Shown here: positions 9,824-19,343 of the stretch, one piece after another
Position numbering within the stretch: position 1 is the stretch's first letter
How the letters are laid out: every line of letters begins with the position of its first letter
Origin: Chromobacterium sp. ATCC 53434
GTDB lineage: Bacteria; Pseudomonadota; Gammaproteobacteria; Burkholderiales; Chromobacteriaceae
Length of the DNA stretch: 64,000 bases
Reading direction: 5' to 3'
NCBI RefSeq assembly: GCF_002848345.1
Contig: NZ_CP025429.1
Location: 1,674,001 to 1,738,000 of the forward strand
The notes under the pieces: model-generated
The model's database searches: none
What the model was told of the DNA's origin: nothing
The model's input: only the letters and a program-made list of their open reading frames with translations
Program-made: the position numbers and the translations under genes

Positions 9824-10054
9824 ATGGAATTTCTCAAGCACCTCGTCAAGATAATCGACAATCTGACGCTGGCAGTGCTGACAGGTGCGATTGCGCCTGC
9901 GGTGAAAAGCGTGATCGAAGGCAATCCGGTGCCTGCCTATTGGATAGTTTCGCTTGTGTGCGCATTTCTGTTTTATCTGCTTATGCAGGTTCTAAACCTC
10001 TGGCTGCTATATAATTTCATTGATTTCCCGCGCAAGACTAGCGGAGGTGGGTGA
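9824..10054 (+). CDS. Small membrane protein, first gene of a two-gene unit
   Basis: About 76 residues from the ATG at 9824 (an earlier in-frame ATG at 9782 would add 14). The N-terminus is amphipathic (MEFLKHLVKIIDNLTLAVL) and a hydrophobic segment (WIVSLVCAFLFYLLMQVLNLWLLYNF, residues about 41-66) spans the membrane. No family recognised. The stop overlaps the start of the next gene (TGATG), so the two are translationally coupled. Confidence 0.55.
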   Translation: MEFLKHLVKIIDNLTLAVLTGAIAPAVKSVIEGNPVPAYWIVSLVCAFLFYLLMQVLNLWLLYNFIDFPRKTSGGG

Positions 10055-10509
10055 TGACGGCGATGAGCGCATACTGGCTTGTGGTTTTTGGCGTTGCCGG
10101 GCTGGCAGTCTTTTTTGCCGTCGTGGCGGTGGTCTGCGCTTTTCGCGCCCGCTCGCGTTTGGCGGGCGAAGACGCGAGGCGGGAGGCCGACCGACCGGCT
10201 GCGGCAGATGTGGCATTGTCGATGCCGGCCACGATGTCCGACGATGAGGCCGGCTTGATTGTCGGCATGACCAGAAGTCTTGCAGCGCAGGCTAATCTGC
10301 TGGCGCTCAATGCGGCCATCGAAGCGGCGCGAGCCGGCGAGCAGGGCGGGGGGCTGAGCGAGGGATTGGTGGCCATATCCGAAGAGGCGCGTCGACTGTC
10401 CGAGCATGTCGCGCAAGTGTCCACAGAAGCTGCCGCTGCCATCGGCAAGGCGCAACGTTCAGCCAAGGCCGACTCTCCCGAGGCCCTTCATCCGCATGGC
10501 CCGGTTTAG
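10054..10509 (+). CDS. Miniature chemoreceptor-like membrane protein
   Basis: 151 residues. One N-terminal transmembrane segment (VVFGVAGLAVFFAVVAVVCAF, about 10-30) leads into a short alpha-helical region holding the hairpin-tip motif of methyl-accepting chemotaxis proteins: QANLLALNAAIEAARAGEQG (about 79-98) followed by EGLVAISEEARRLSEH. Full receptors have a HAMP domain and roughly 250 residues of coiled coil; here both are missing. GGAGGT at 10042-10047 supports the ATG at 10054. It could be a decayed receptor or a minimal partner of CheA/CheW arrays; the intact frame and coupling to the upstream gene argue against simple decay. Confidence 0.6.
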   Translation: MTAMSAYWLVVFGVAGLAVFFAVVAVVCAFRARSRLAGEDARREADRPAAADVALSMPATMSDDEAGLIVGMTRSLAAQANLLALNAAIEAARAGEQGGGLSEGLVAISEEARRLSEHVAQVSTEAAAAIGKAQRSAKADSPEALHPHGPV

Positions 10510-10763
10510 GGCAAGGCATCTACTGGCTCCCCATCCGCGACGGCTAGACTTCAGGTATGTCCGCGCTGTTTGAAGCGGCCGCGCCGCCCGTTCATTCCCG
10601 CTAAATCCATTGTTCCGCTAACCTTCACAATAAAAACGATTTACCCCATTGCCTGCCGTGGTGGCGCGCTGCACAATGGGCTAAGAAAAATTCAAACGCC
10701 GCGTCGGCCTGGGCCGGGGCGGCGATCGCAATTCGGACTTAGGACAGACTCGGGAGATTTCCA

Positions 10764-11870
10764 GTGAGAGTAGGCTTTGTAGGCTGGCGCGGCATGGTGG
10801 GTTCCGTGCTGATGCAGCGGATGCGCGAGGAAAACGATTTCGCGGTCATCGCGGAACCGGTGTTCTTCACCACCTCCAATGTCGGCGGCAAGGCGCCGGA
10901 CATCGGCCGCGACGTGCCGCCGTTGAAAGACGCCGGCGACATCGACGCGCTGAAGGCGATGGACGTGGTCGTCACCTGCCAGGGCGGCGAATATACCGGG
11001 GAGATTTATCCTCGCTTGCGCGCCGCCGGCTGGAAAGGCTACTGGATAGACGCGGCGTCGACGCTGCGGATGCAGGACGACGCCATCATCGTGCTGGACC
11101 CGGTCAACCGCAGCCTGATAGACCAGGGCCTGGCCAACGGCGTCAAGGACTACATCGGCGGCAACTGCACCAACTCCATCATGCTGATGGGCATCAACGG
11201 CCTGTTCCGCGAAGGCCTGGTCGACTGGGTGTCGTCGATGACCTACCAGGCGGCCTCCGGCGGCGGCGCCAATCACATGCGCGAACTGCTGAAGGGCATG
11301 GGCGCGATCCACGCCTCGGTGGCGGACGAGCTGGCCACGCCGTCGTCGGCCATCCTCGACATCGACCGCAAGGTCGCCCAGGCCATACGCGAGGACGTGC
11401 CGACCGAGTATTTCGGCGCGCCGCTGGCCGGCGGCCTGATTCCGTGGATAGACAAGCAGCTGGATAACGGCCAGTCCAAGGAAGAGTGGAAGGGCCAGGC
11501 CGAGGTCAACAAGATTCTCGGCACGTCCAGCGTGGTGCCGGTCGACGGCTTGTGCGTCCGCATCGGCGCGATGCGCTGCCACAGCCTGGCGCTGACGGTG
11601 AAACTGAACAAGGATCTGCCGCTGTCCGAGATCGAATCCATCATCAAGTCCGGCAACGACTGGGTGAAATGGGTGCCGAACGAGCGCGAGATCTCGGTGC
11701 GGGAACTGACCCCGGCCGCCGTCACCGGCGGGCTGGAAGTGGGCGTCGGCCGCGTGCGCAAGCTGAACATGGGCGGCGAGTACCTGTCGGCCTTCGTCAT
11801 CGGCGACCAGTTGCTGTGGGGCGCCGCCGAGCCGCTGCGCCGCATGCTGCGTATCCTGATCGAGCGCTGA
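10764..11870 (+). CDS. asd: Aspartate-semialdehyde dehydrogenase
   Basis: 368 residues; reduces aspartyl phosphate to aspartate semialdehyde for lysine, threonine, methionine and diaminopimelate synthesis. The NADPH-binding start [20 protein letters not shown] and the active-site GGNCTNSIM with Cys135 are in the same register as E. coli Asd. The start is GTG (10764), eight bases after GGGAGA. A second asd-like gene of a different subtype follows, separated by a clear terminator. Confidence 0.97.
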   Translation: MRVGFVGWRGMVGSVLMQRMREENDFAVIAEPVFFTTSNVGGKAPDIGRDVPPLKDAGDIDALKAMDVVVTCQGGEYTGEIYPRLRAAGWKGYWIDAASTLRMQDDAIIVLDPVNRSLIDQGLANGVKDYIGGNCTNSIMLMGINGLFREGLVDWVSSMTYQAASGGGANHMRELLKGMGAIHASVADELATPSSAILDIDRKVAQAIREDVPTEYFGAPLAGGLIPWIDKQLDNGQSKEEWKGQAEVNKILGTSSVVPVDGLCVRIGAMRCHSLALTVKLNKDLPLSEIESIIKSGNDWVKWVPNEREISVRELTPAAVTGGLEVGVGRVRKLNMGGEYLSAFVIGDQLLWGAAEPLRRMLRILIER

Positions 11871-11922
11871 CGGGTAGAATAGCGCCAAGCCTCGCTCCGG
11901 TCATGCCGGGGCCAAAAAACTC

Positions 11923-11944
11923 AAGGGCACTTCGGTGCCCTTTT
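11923..11944 (+). terminator. Rho-independent terminator after asd
   Basis: AAGGGCAC (11923-11930), TTCG loop, GTGCCCTT with a following T-run (to 11944). Perfect 8-bp stem between asd and the second asd-like gene. Confidence 0.85.
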
Positions 11945-11996
11945 CGCATTGCAATGCCGGCGTGGACGACGCCGGCGGTAACGATAGGAACAAGAT

Positions 11997-13007
11997 ATGT
12001 CGACTTCTCTGCAGATCGCCGTGGTGGGCGCAGCCGGCCTGGTGGGCCAGGCCGTGCTGGAACTGTTGGCCGAGCGCAACTTCCCGGCCGCCCGCGTGTT
12101 CGCGGTGGACGGCGCCGAGCACGACGGCGCCACCGTGTCTCTGGGCAATCTGGAGCTGGATGTTCATTCGGTCGACACGTTCAACTTCGAGAACGTCGGC
12201 CTGGCCATTTTCGCCGCCGGCGGCGATATGTCCCGGCAGTACGTGCCGCAGGCGCGCGATGCCGGCGCGGCGGTGGTGGATTTCAGTTCCGCCTTCCGCG
12301 GCGACGCCGGCGTGCCGCTGGTGGTGCCGGCGCTGAATGCCGCCGAGCTGGAGGAGTTGGGCCGCGCGCCGCTGGTGTCCGTGCCCAATTGCACGGTGAC
12401 GCCGCTGGCGCTGGCATTGGCGCCGCTCGCGCCGCTGGGCATCGCCCGCGTGACCGTGGCCACTTACCAGGCGGTGTCCGGCAGCGGCCAGAAGGCGATG
12501 GAGGAGATGGCCGATCAGACCACCGCGCTGTTCTCGCAGCGCGAAGCGGAAAACCATGTCTACGCCAAGCGCATCGCCTTCAACGTGCTGCCGCAGATCG
12601 GCGACGTCGACGACAACGGCGATTCGGAAGAGGAGCGCTCGGTGCGCGACGAGACCGCGCGGCTGCTGAAGTTGAAGCCGGAACAGCTGGAAGTCACTTG
12701 CGCGCGGGTGCCGGTGTTCTTTGGCCATAGTTGGGCGATTCAAGTCGAATTGCATGAAGCCTTTGACCTCGAGCAAGTTCAGACGCGGCTGAAGGCCGCA
12801 GGATTGCAGCTGGTGGGCCGCGATAAGCATGGCGGCTACGTCACGCCTATGGAAGCCACCGGCAACGAGGGCGTCTGGATCAGCCGCCTGCGCCAGCATG
12901 GCAAGGTGCTGAGCCTGTGGCTGTCGGCCGACAATGTCAGGGCCGGCGCGGCCATTCATTGCGTGCGCATCGCCGAACTGCTTGCGGGGCAGAGCGCGCT
13001 GATGTGA
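11997..13007 (+). CDS. usg: Second aspartate-semialdehyde dehydrogenase-like protein (Usg-1 type)
   Basis: 336 residues with an N-terminal nucleotide-binding fold (IAVVGAAGLVGQAVLELLAER) and the ASADH dimerisation domain. The catalytic cysteine is retained (VPNCTVTPLAL, Cys132), as is a GHS motif (VPVFFGHSWA) holding the likely general-base histidine, so it could be enzymatically active. A gene of this type lies between asd and fimV in pseudomonads and relatives and is usually called usg. Its physiological role is uncertain; it has its own upstream region after the asd terminator. Confidence 0.85.
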   Translation: MSTSLQIAVVGAAGLVGQAVLELLAERNFPAARVFAVDGAEHDGATVSLGNLELDVHSVDTFNFENVGLAIFAAGGDMSRQYVPQARDAGAAVVDFSSAFRGDAGVPLVVPALNAAELEELGRAPLVSVPNCTVTPLALALAPLAPLGIARVTVATYQAVSGSGQKAMEEMADQTTALFSQREAENHVYAKRIAFNVLPQIGDVDDNGDSEEERSVRDETARLLKLKPEQLEVTCARVPVFFGHSWAIQVELHEAFDLEQVQTRLKAAGLQLVGRDKHGGYVTPMEATGNEGVWISRLRQHGKVLSLWLSADNVRAGAAIHCVRIAELLAGQSALM

Positions 13008-13165
13008 GTACCCGGTCGGACTTCATGGCCGCTCATTGTCATGAAGTCTGGCTAAACGCCTTGCCAGGGCCTAAGATTGCAGCAGTTACCCAAGGGCTTT
13101 GAACAAGCTCTTGTCGGGTGCCCGTCGATAAGATTTCAGATAAAGACAGTACCGGAAGGTAGACA

Positions 13166-15451
13166 GTGAGAAATCAGGGAAAACTCAAACTTGGCGTGCT
13201 GTTGGTCGGTCTGGCGTGCTCTGCCGCCGCCTGGGCCGGGCTGGGGAAAATCTACGTCCGTTCGAATCTTGGGGAGACGCTGCGGGCCGACATCGAAATG
13301 ACCGGGGTGCCGCCCGGCGAAATGGATGCGGTCCGGGTGGGGCTGGCCAGCATTGAAACCTTCCAGGCGCTGAACGTCGATTACGCCACTTCGCTGTCGT
13401 CGCTGCGCTTCGCGCTCAACGCCAGCGCCCGCGGCGCGATCATCCGCGTCAGCTCCACCCAGCCGATCAACGATCCCTATCTGCGCTTCGTCGTCGAGGC
13501 CAAGGCGCCGTCGGGCCGCTCGGTGCGCGAATACACGGTTCTGCTCGATCCGGCCAACTACGCGGCCGGCCAGAACATCGTGCAGGATGCGCCCAGCTAT
13601 GCAGACAGCGACCAGGCCAGCCGCTATCAGGCGGCGCCGGCGGCCAGGCCCGTCCGCGCGGCGGCGCCGGCCGAGCTGCGCGTGCGCCAGGGCGCCACGC
13701 TGCGTTCTCTGGCGCAGCGGGTCAGGCCGAAAGGCGCTTCGCTGCGTCAGACGATGGCCGCGCTGGCCCAGGCCAATCCTGACGCTTTCTCCGGCGACGT
13801 CAACCATCCGCAGCCGGGCGCGGTGCTGAAAGTGCCGTCGGCGCGCAAGATCAAGTCCTTGTCGGCCGAGCAAGTGGCCGGCATTCTCGGCGACGCCGTC
13901 CCGGCGGCGCAGCCGGGCGCCTCAGCCGGCAGCCAGGCCGGCGCCGCGCCGACCGGCAAGGATGTGCTGAAGCTGGCGCCGGGGGATTCGCCCGACAATG
14001 CCAGGCTCAACGATCTGCAGCAGCAGATCAACGCGCGCGAGAAGGCGCTGCAGGACGCGACCACCCGCATCGCGGCGCTGGAGCAGCAGTTGCGGGCCAT
14101 GCAGACCGGCAAGCCCTTGCCGCCGGCCGCGTCATCGGCAGCCGCGGTCGTCGCCGCGCCGGCTTCGGCGGCGGTGGCGGCGCCGGCCAGCGCGCCGGTC
14201 CAGGCCGCCAGCGCGCCGAAACCGCAGGCCAAACCGGCGGAAAAGCCCCACCACAAGCCGGCGCACGTGGCCTTGCCGCCGCCGGTGGCCAAGCCCTCGC
14301 TGCTTGACCGGGTGCTGGCTTATCTGCCGCTGGTCGGCGGCGGCATCGCCGCCATAGGCCTGTTGGCCTTGCTGGCTGTGATGATTGTTCGTCGCCGCGC
14401 CGCGGCGTCCTCGCTGATGGCCGGCAGCGGCAGCGCCACGCTTGGCCGCTCGCCCGCGGCGCCGGGACCGAACACCGCCGGCGCCGGCAATTCCTTCATG
14501 AGCAACTTCACCCAGGCCGCCGGTGCTATCGACGCCGGCGAAGTCGATCCGGTGGCCGAGGCCGAGGTTTACATCGCCTATGGCCGCGACCAGCAGGCCG
14601 AGGAAATCCTCAAGGACGCCTTGCTGAAGGATCCGTCGCGGCACGAGGTCAGAATGAAGCTGATGGAGGTGTACGCGGCCCGGCCGGACCCCGCCAGTTT
14701 CGAACGCCTGGCCAAGGAGATGCATGTCGCCTTCGACGGCAAGGGCGTGATGTGGGGCCGCACGGTGACGCTGGGCCGCGCGATCGATCCGGAGAACCCG
14801 CTGTATCAGACCGAGCCGGAGTCCGAGCAGGAACTGGCGCCGGCGACGCCGGGGGTGATGATAGACCTCGATCAGGAATTGTTCGGCGGCGACCAGCCGG
14901 CAGCTGCTCAGCCGGCCGAGGCGCCGGAAGCGGCCGCCGGCGCGCCGGAAGAGGAGGACCCGCTGGCGGCGCTGTTCGACACGCCGGCCGGCGGCGCCGA
15001 AGCGGCGGCGCCCGAAGCCAACGCGCTGGATTTCGACCTGGAGGCGATGCTGCCGGAGGAGGGTGCCGCGGCGGCCGAGGAAGCCGCGACGGAACCGGCG
15101 GCGGCGCCGGAGGCCAATCTGCTCGACTTCGATTTCAATCTCGACGGGGCGCCGGCGGAGGCGGCCAAGCCGGAGGCGGAGCAAGCCGAGGGGCTGGAGT
15201 CGCTGTACGCGGACATGCTGGCCGAGCCGGCGGAACCCGCCCAGGCCGCCGCCGAGCCGGAGGCCAAGGTCGAGGCCGAGGGCCTGTCGGTGCTCGACGA
15301 CCCGCTGGCGACCAAGCTGGATCTGGCCAAGGTCTACCTCGACATGGGCGACCGGGAGGGCGCCCGCGAAGTCTTGCAGGATCTGCTGAGTGAGGCGCAG
15401 GGGCCGTTGCGGGACGAGGCCCAGGCTTTGCTGGACAAGATCAGCAGCTGA
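13166..15451 (+). CDS. fimV: FimV-like inner-membrane LysM protein (first of two)
   Basis: 761 residues. A signal peptide (to about residue 24, ...AAAWA) is followed by the FimV N-terminal domain beginning GLGKIYVRSNLGETL, a LysM-like peptidoglycan-binding region (LRVRQGATLRSLAQRV, about 171-186), a coiled coil (LQQQINAREKALQDATTRI), an Ala/Pro-rich linker, one transmembrane segment (about 389-409, LPLVGGGIAAIGLLALLAVMI), and an acidic cytoplasmic part ending in a TPR-like segment (LDLAKVYLDMGDREGAREVL). FimV organises polar type IV pilus and chemosensory machinery. GTG start at 13166 after GGAAGG. A diverged paralogue follows. Confidence 0.88.
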   Translation: MRNQGKLKLGVLLVGLACSAAAWAGLGKIYVRSNLGETLRADIEMTGVPPGEMDAVRVGLASIETFQALNVDYATSLSSLRFALNASARGAIIRVSSTQPINDPYLRFVVEAKAPSGRSVREYTVLLDPANYAAGQNIVQDAPSYADSDQASRYQAAPAARPVRAAAPAELRVRQGATLRSLAQRVRPKGASLRQTMAALAQANPDAFSGDVNHPQPGAVLKVPSARKIKSLSAEQVAGILGDAVPAAQPGASAGSQAGAAPTGKDVLKLAPGDSPDNARLNDLQQQINAREKALQDATTRIAALEQQLRAMQTGKPLPPAASSAAAVVAAPASAAVAAPASAPVQAASAPKPQAKPAEKPHHKPAHVALPPPVAKPSLLDRVLAYLPLVGGGIAAIGLLALLAVMIVRRRAAASSLMAGSGSATLGRSPAAPGPNTAGAGNSFMSNFTQAAGAIDAGEVDPVAEAEVYIAYGRDQQAEEILKDALLKDPSRHEVRMKLMEVYAARPDPASFERLAKEMHVAFDGKGVMWGRTVTLGRAIDPENPLYQTEPESEQELAPATPGVMIDLDQELFGGDQPAAAQPAEAPEAAAGAPEEEDPLAALFDTPAGGAEAAAPEANALDFDLEAMLPEEGAAAAEEAATEPAAAPEANLLDFDFNLDGAPAEAAKPEAEQAEGLESLYADMLAEPAEPAQAAAEPEAKVEAEGLSVLDDPLATKLDLAKVYLDMGDREGAREVLQDLLSEAQGPLRDEAQALLDKISS

Positions 15452-15465
15452 TCGCGGACCTCGCG

Positions 15466-15504
15466 AAAAACCGGGTGTCGGATTAGGCGACGCCCGGTTT
15501 TTTT
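15466..15504 (+). terminator. Rho-independent terminator between the fimV genes
   Basis: AAAAACCGGGTGTCG (15466-15480) pairs with CGACGCCCGGTTTTTTT (15488-15504), one G-T pair, 7-base loop. It lies just after the first fimV and shows that the second has its own promoter. Confidence 0.85.
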
Positions 15505-15763
15505 ATGCCGCGGTCCGGCGATTTCAGTTTGCAAACCGTATCGGCATCGGCGTCGGTATAATCGTCGCCGGCACGACGGCGGGAATATTGGCACGGGCAA
15601 TCGCAATTGATATGGGATTGCCAATCGAAAGTGCTATAAGGTTTAATTATATGAATCTGTAGAATGCCGGGCATTAGCGCCTGTTCCGGCTTTTAGGGCG
15701 AAATGACGGTTTGTTCCGTCGAATCCGGACGGAATCGTGTACGCGGTAAGATTGGGAACCTCA

Positions 15764-18199
15764 ATGATGTCTGCAAATTTTCGCAAGGCGAGCCTGGCTC
15801 TGCTGTTGGCTGGTTTGGGCGGCATTTCCGCAGCGCATGCGGGGCTGGGCCCCATTCATGTGCTGTCGGCCGATGGCGAAGCGTTTGCCGCCGAAATACC
15901 GGTGGTGAACGAGGACGTCGAGGATTTCGCCCAGGCCAATCTGGCCGACCGCAATCATTACCCGCTGCTGTCGCCATACAGCACCTCGGCCTCGGTATTG
16001 CAGTTCAATCTGGTGCGCGGCGGCGACGGACATATCCAGAAAGTCCTGGTGAAGGGTCCGGCCAGTTTCAATGAGCCATTGCTGCGTTTCGCGGTCGAGG
16101 TGCATTGGCCGGCCGGCAGCCTGGTGCGCGAATTCGAGGTCGATTACAAACGCGACGGACCGCGCCGCAAGGCGCCCGTCCCGGCGGGCGGCGACGACGG
16201 CAAGCATCACGCGGCGACGCCGGACCAGGGTTCAAGGCTGGACGGCGCAGGCCTCGGCGATCTGCGCGTCAGCTCCCGGCTGGGCGAACCGCTGCTGGCG
16301 GAGTTGCCGTTGTTGGGCGGCGTGTTCGACAAGGCCGAGCAGGTGCAGGTGGCGATATCGGCCGATGTCGTGCAGAGCGCGGCGGCCAGGGAGCACCTGC
16401 AGCAGGTCGCGTCCATCGCCTACCGGCTGGAACGCTCGGCCGACGGCCGCCGCGTGCTGCAGTTGTCGTCGGCCTTGCCCATCACCATGCCGCGCCTGTC
16501 GTTCCGGCTGGAGGTCGCCGCCGGCAACGTCAAGGCGCAGAAAGTCTACGCGCTGGCCTTCGACAAGGCCGCGGCGTCGGCCCATGCGGAGCCGGCGCCG
16601 GCCGCGGCCGAAGCGTCCAGCCATTATGGTGTGCGCAAGGGCGACACCTTGTCCGGCATCGCCGCGCGCATGCACGGCCACGCCCGCGGCGAGGATGTCG
16701 CCGCCCGGTTGTTGAAGGACAATCCCGACGCCTTCATCCGCGGCGACGCCAACAAGCTGTTGGCCGGCGCCGAGCTGCGTTATCCGGCCAAGTGGCAGCT
16801 GCGGGACGGCGAGTCCCGCGAGGCCGCCAAGCCGGCGCAGGCCGAGTCCAAGCCCGGCTCGATGGCCAAGCTGCTCGCCGACGGCCGGCAGGCGGATCAT
16901 GCCCAGCCGGCGACGGCCAAGCCGCCGGTCAAACCGGCAAGCAAGCCCGAGGCCAAGCCCGAAGCCAAGGCGGTCGCGAAGCCCGCCGCCAAGCCGCAGG
17001 CGAAGCCGGCCGCGTCGGCGACGGAACTGGCGGCGGAGCACCGGATGCGCAGCACGCTGCTGGCCCAGGACCAGGCGCTGAAAGCCACCGAGCAGCGGAC
17101 CCGGGAGCTGGAACAGAAGCTTCGCGAGATCCAGCACGACAAGACCAAGTCCGCGTCCGCCCATCCGGCCGCGCCCGCGGCGGCGGCGCCGCCGGTGGAC
17201 AAGAAGCCGGCCGAAACGACGAAGCCGGAGCCGGTCGCGATGGCCGAGCCGCCGAAGGCGCCGTCCAGGCCTTCCCGGCGCGACGAGCATGCCGGACCGC
17301 CCGCGGTGATCCGCGTGGAAACCGTCCCGGTCGCGCGGGCGGTGGCGCCGGGAGAGAAATCGCCGCCGAAGCCGGCGGCCAGGCCGGTCGGCATGGTCGA
17401 CCAGACGCTGACGGCATTGAACGACCGCGATGTGCAGATCAAGTTGGGCGGCGCCGCGGCCGCGCTGGCGCTGGTGGCCTTGCTGCTGATGCGCCGCAAG
17501 CGCAGCGGTCCGGTCGACGAGGCCGAGCAGCCCGCCGGGGATCCCGAGAAGGGGGCGTCCGCGCTGTTGACGCTGGGGCCGCTGACGTCGCTGATGGGCT
17601 CGCTGAAGAAGGGCGACGGCATCGATCTGGGCTCGGTCGACGTGATGGCCGAGGCCGAGGTCTACCTGGCCTACGGCCGCGACGATCAGGTGATCGCCAT
17701 TCTGCGCGAGGCGCTGGAAAAGGAGCCAATGCGGCAGGATCTGCGCTACAAGCTGCTGGAGGTGCTGGCGTCCCAGCCGGACAAGGAGCCCTTCGTCCGC
17801 GAGGCGACCGTCACCAAGGGCCTGTTCGATCCGAACGGCACGCTGTGGATGAGGGTGTGCGAGCTGGGGCGCGACAAGGTGCCGGGCCATCCGTTGTTCC
17901 AGGCCGAGGCGGCGCCGGAGACGACGGCGATGCCGGGCGTCGGCGTGCTGGAGCCGGTGCCGGCGGCGCGTCCCGCCATGCCGGAGGCCGAGCCGGCGCT
18001 CGAAGCGGCGCCCGCGCCGACGCCGGTTCCACCCGCGCCGACTCCGGCGCCGGCCGCGAAACCGCCGGCCCCGGCGGTCCAGCCGGCCGCCGCCGTCGAG
18101 CCGGACAGCGAGAAGATGGAGCTGGCCAAGCTCTATCTGGAGATGGGCGACAAGGAAACCGCGGACACCCTGATCCGCGAGGCGCAGCAGGGCCGCTGA
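15764..18199 (+). CDS. fimV: FimV-like inner-membrane LysM protein (second of two)
   Basis: 811 residues from the ATG at 15764; an in-frame GTG at 15737 is possible but would put nine residues before the signal peptide. Signal peptide to about residue 26 (GGISAAHA), FimV N-terminal domain (GLGPIHVLSADGEAFAAEIP), a true LysM-like stretch (HYGVRKGDTLSGIAARMHG, about 288-306), Lys/Pro/Ala-rich linker, coiled coil (LAQDQALKATEQRTRELEQK), a transmembrane segment (about 561-577) and the C-terminal FimV segment (MELAKLYLEMGDKETADTLI). Same architecture as the preceding gene but well diverged, with different lengths of linker. An AT-rich stretch near 15600-15660 probably holds its promoter. Confidence 0.85.
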   Translation: MMSANFRKASLALLLAGLGGISAAHAGLGPIHVLSADGEAFAAEIPVVNEDVEDFAQANLADRNHYPLLSPYSTSASVLQFNLVRGGDGHIQKVLVKGPASFNEPLLRFAVEVHWPAGSLVREFEVDYKRDGPRRKAPVPAGGDDGKHHAATPDQGSRLDGAGLGDLRVSSRLGEPLLAELPLLGGVFDKAEQVQVAISADVVQSAAAREHLQQVASIAYRLERSADGRRVLQLSSALPITMPRLSFRLEVAAGNVKAQKVYALAFDKAAASAHAEPAPAAAEASSHYGVRKGDTLSGIAARMHGHARGEDVAARLLKDNPDAFIRGDANKLLAGAELRYPAKWQLRDGESREAAKPAQAESKPGSMAKLLADGRQADHAQPATAKPPVKPASKPEAKPEAKAVAKPAAKPQAKPAASATELAAEHRMRSTLLAQDQALKATEQRTRELEQKLREIQHDKTKSASAHPAAPAAAAPPVDKKPAETTKPEPVAMAEPPKAPSRPSRRDEHAGPPAVIRVETVPVARAVAPGEKSPPKPAARPVGMVDQTLTALNDRDVQIKLGGAAAALALVALLLMRRKRSGPVDEAEQPAGDPEKGASALLTLGPLTSLMGSLKKGDGIDLGSVDVMAEAEVYLAYGRDDQVIAILREALEKEPMRQDLRYKLLEVLASQPDKEPFVREATVTKGLFDPNGTLWMRVCELGRDKVPGHPLFQAEAAPETTAMPGVGVLEPVPAARPAMPEAEPALEAAPAPTPVPPAPTPAPAAKPPAPAVQPAAAVEPDSEKMELAKLYLEMGDKETADTLIREAQQGR

Positions 18200-18340
18200 T
18201 CCGGCATGTCCGCGGGGCCGTTTCGGCCCCGCTTCCCCTCTGTATACGCTAGCCGGCGTTGCTGCCATAATAGGGCGATTCCCCGCCGCCCCGAGCGGGC
18301 GGCCCGTCGAATCGCAGTCCGAGATCGCAAAGCCTTCACA

Positions 18341-19144
18341 TTGAGCAGTAACACTATTCGAATCGCGCTGGGTCTGGAGTACGATGGCCGCGTCTTCGCC
18401 GGCTGGCAGAGCCAGCCGCACGGCAACACGGTTCAGGACCGCTTGAACCAGGCGCTGAGCCGGATCGCCGGCGACAAGGACATCGTCACCACCGCGGCCG
18501 GCCGCACCGACGCCGGCGTGCACGCGGCGATGCAGGTGGTCCATTTCGATACCGACGCGTCCCGGCCGCTGAACGCCTGGGTCCGCGGCGTCAACGCGCT
18601 ATTGCCCCCGGAAGTGGCGGTGGTGTGGGCGCGCCAGGTGGACGACGCGTTCCACGCCCGTTTTTCCGCCTTTTCCCGCAGCTACAGCTATTTTTTGCTG
18701 ACCCACCCGGTGCGGTCCTGCCTGCTGGCGGGCAAGGTCGGCTGGTATCATCAGGCGCTGGACGTGGACGCGATGCGCGACGCGGCGGCGCGCCTGCTGG
18801 GCCGGCACGATTTTTCCAGCTTCCGCGCGTCGGAGTGCCAGGCGAAGTCGCCGGTCAAGGATTTGCAGCAGCTGGACATCGTCGAGGCGGACGGTTTGCT
18901 GCGCTTCGATCTGAACGCCGACGCCTTCCTGCACCACATGGTGCGGAATCTCGTCGGCGCGCTGTTGTATGTCGGCAAGGGCGCGCTGAGCCCGGCCGAC
19001 ATGCAGGCGCTGCTGGCCGCGCGCGACCGCACCAGCGCGCCGCCGACCTTCATGCCGGACGGGCTGTACCTGACCGGCGTAGGCTATCCGGAGACGTTCG
19101 CGCTGCCGTCGCGCTGCGAGGCGGCGCGCTTAAGATTACGCTGA
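18341..19144 (+). CDS. truA: tRNA pseudouridine(38-40) synthase
   Basis: 267 residues from a TTG start at 18341 ([16 protein letters not shown]), which matches the length of E. coli TruA (270); the open frame continues further upstream but without TruA-like sequence. The catalytic aspartate is Asp57 in GRTDAGVHA. Other family blocks: [11 protein letters not shown] near the start and [19 protein letters not shown] in the C-terminal part. Modifies the anticodon stem of tRNAs. The stop codon lies inside a 177-base sequence that is duplicated downstream at the start of trpF. Confidence 0.92.
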   Translation: MSSNTIRIALGLEYDGRVFAGWQSQPHGNTVQDRLNQALSRIAGDKDIVTTAAGRTDAGVHAAMQVVHFDTDASRPLNAWVRGVNALLPPEVAVVWARQVDDAFHARFSAFSRSYSYFLLTHPVRSCLLAGKVGWYHQALDVDAMRDAAARLLGRHDFSSFRASECQAKSPVKDLQQLDIVEADGLLRFDLNADAFLHHMVRNLVGALLYVGKGALSPADMQALLAARDRTSAPPTFMPDGLYLTGVGYPETFALPSRCEAARLRLR

Positions 19145-19315
19145 TGTTTTGATCGTGATTAAGCGTATGCGATGAGTTGTGGCCAGAATCACGATTTGCG
19201 GCATCATCCGGCGCGAAGACCGCGCCGAGGCGGCCTGCCGGACGCCGAGACCACCGGCCCGGCGTTCGACGGCAAAAGCCCGCGCAATGAGTGGGTGGAG
19301 CAGGCTCTGAGATGG
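19139..19315 (+). pseudogene. Decayed partial duplicate of the trpF 5' region
   Basis: This 177-base stretch is an imperfect copy of the sequence that follows it. CGCTGATGTTTT recurs at 19139 and 19316, then the two copies run in parallel through AGAATCA-GATTTGCGGCATCA and the adjacent codons of trpF. The copy also contains AGCCCGCGCAATG, as in trpF near 19455, joined directly to GAGTGGGTGGAG, resembling trpF GAATGGGTGGAC near 19551, so it has an internal deletion. Translation resembles TrpF for about 15 residues (RITICGIIRREDRAEAA) and then drifts. The left boundary includes the truA stop codon. Confidence 0.75.
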
Positions 19316-19343
19316 CGCTGATGTTTTAATCGTTATCAAGCGG

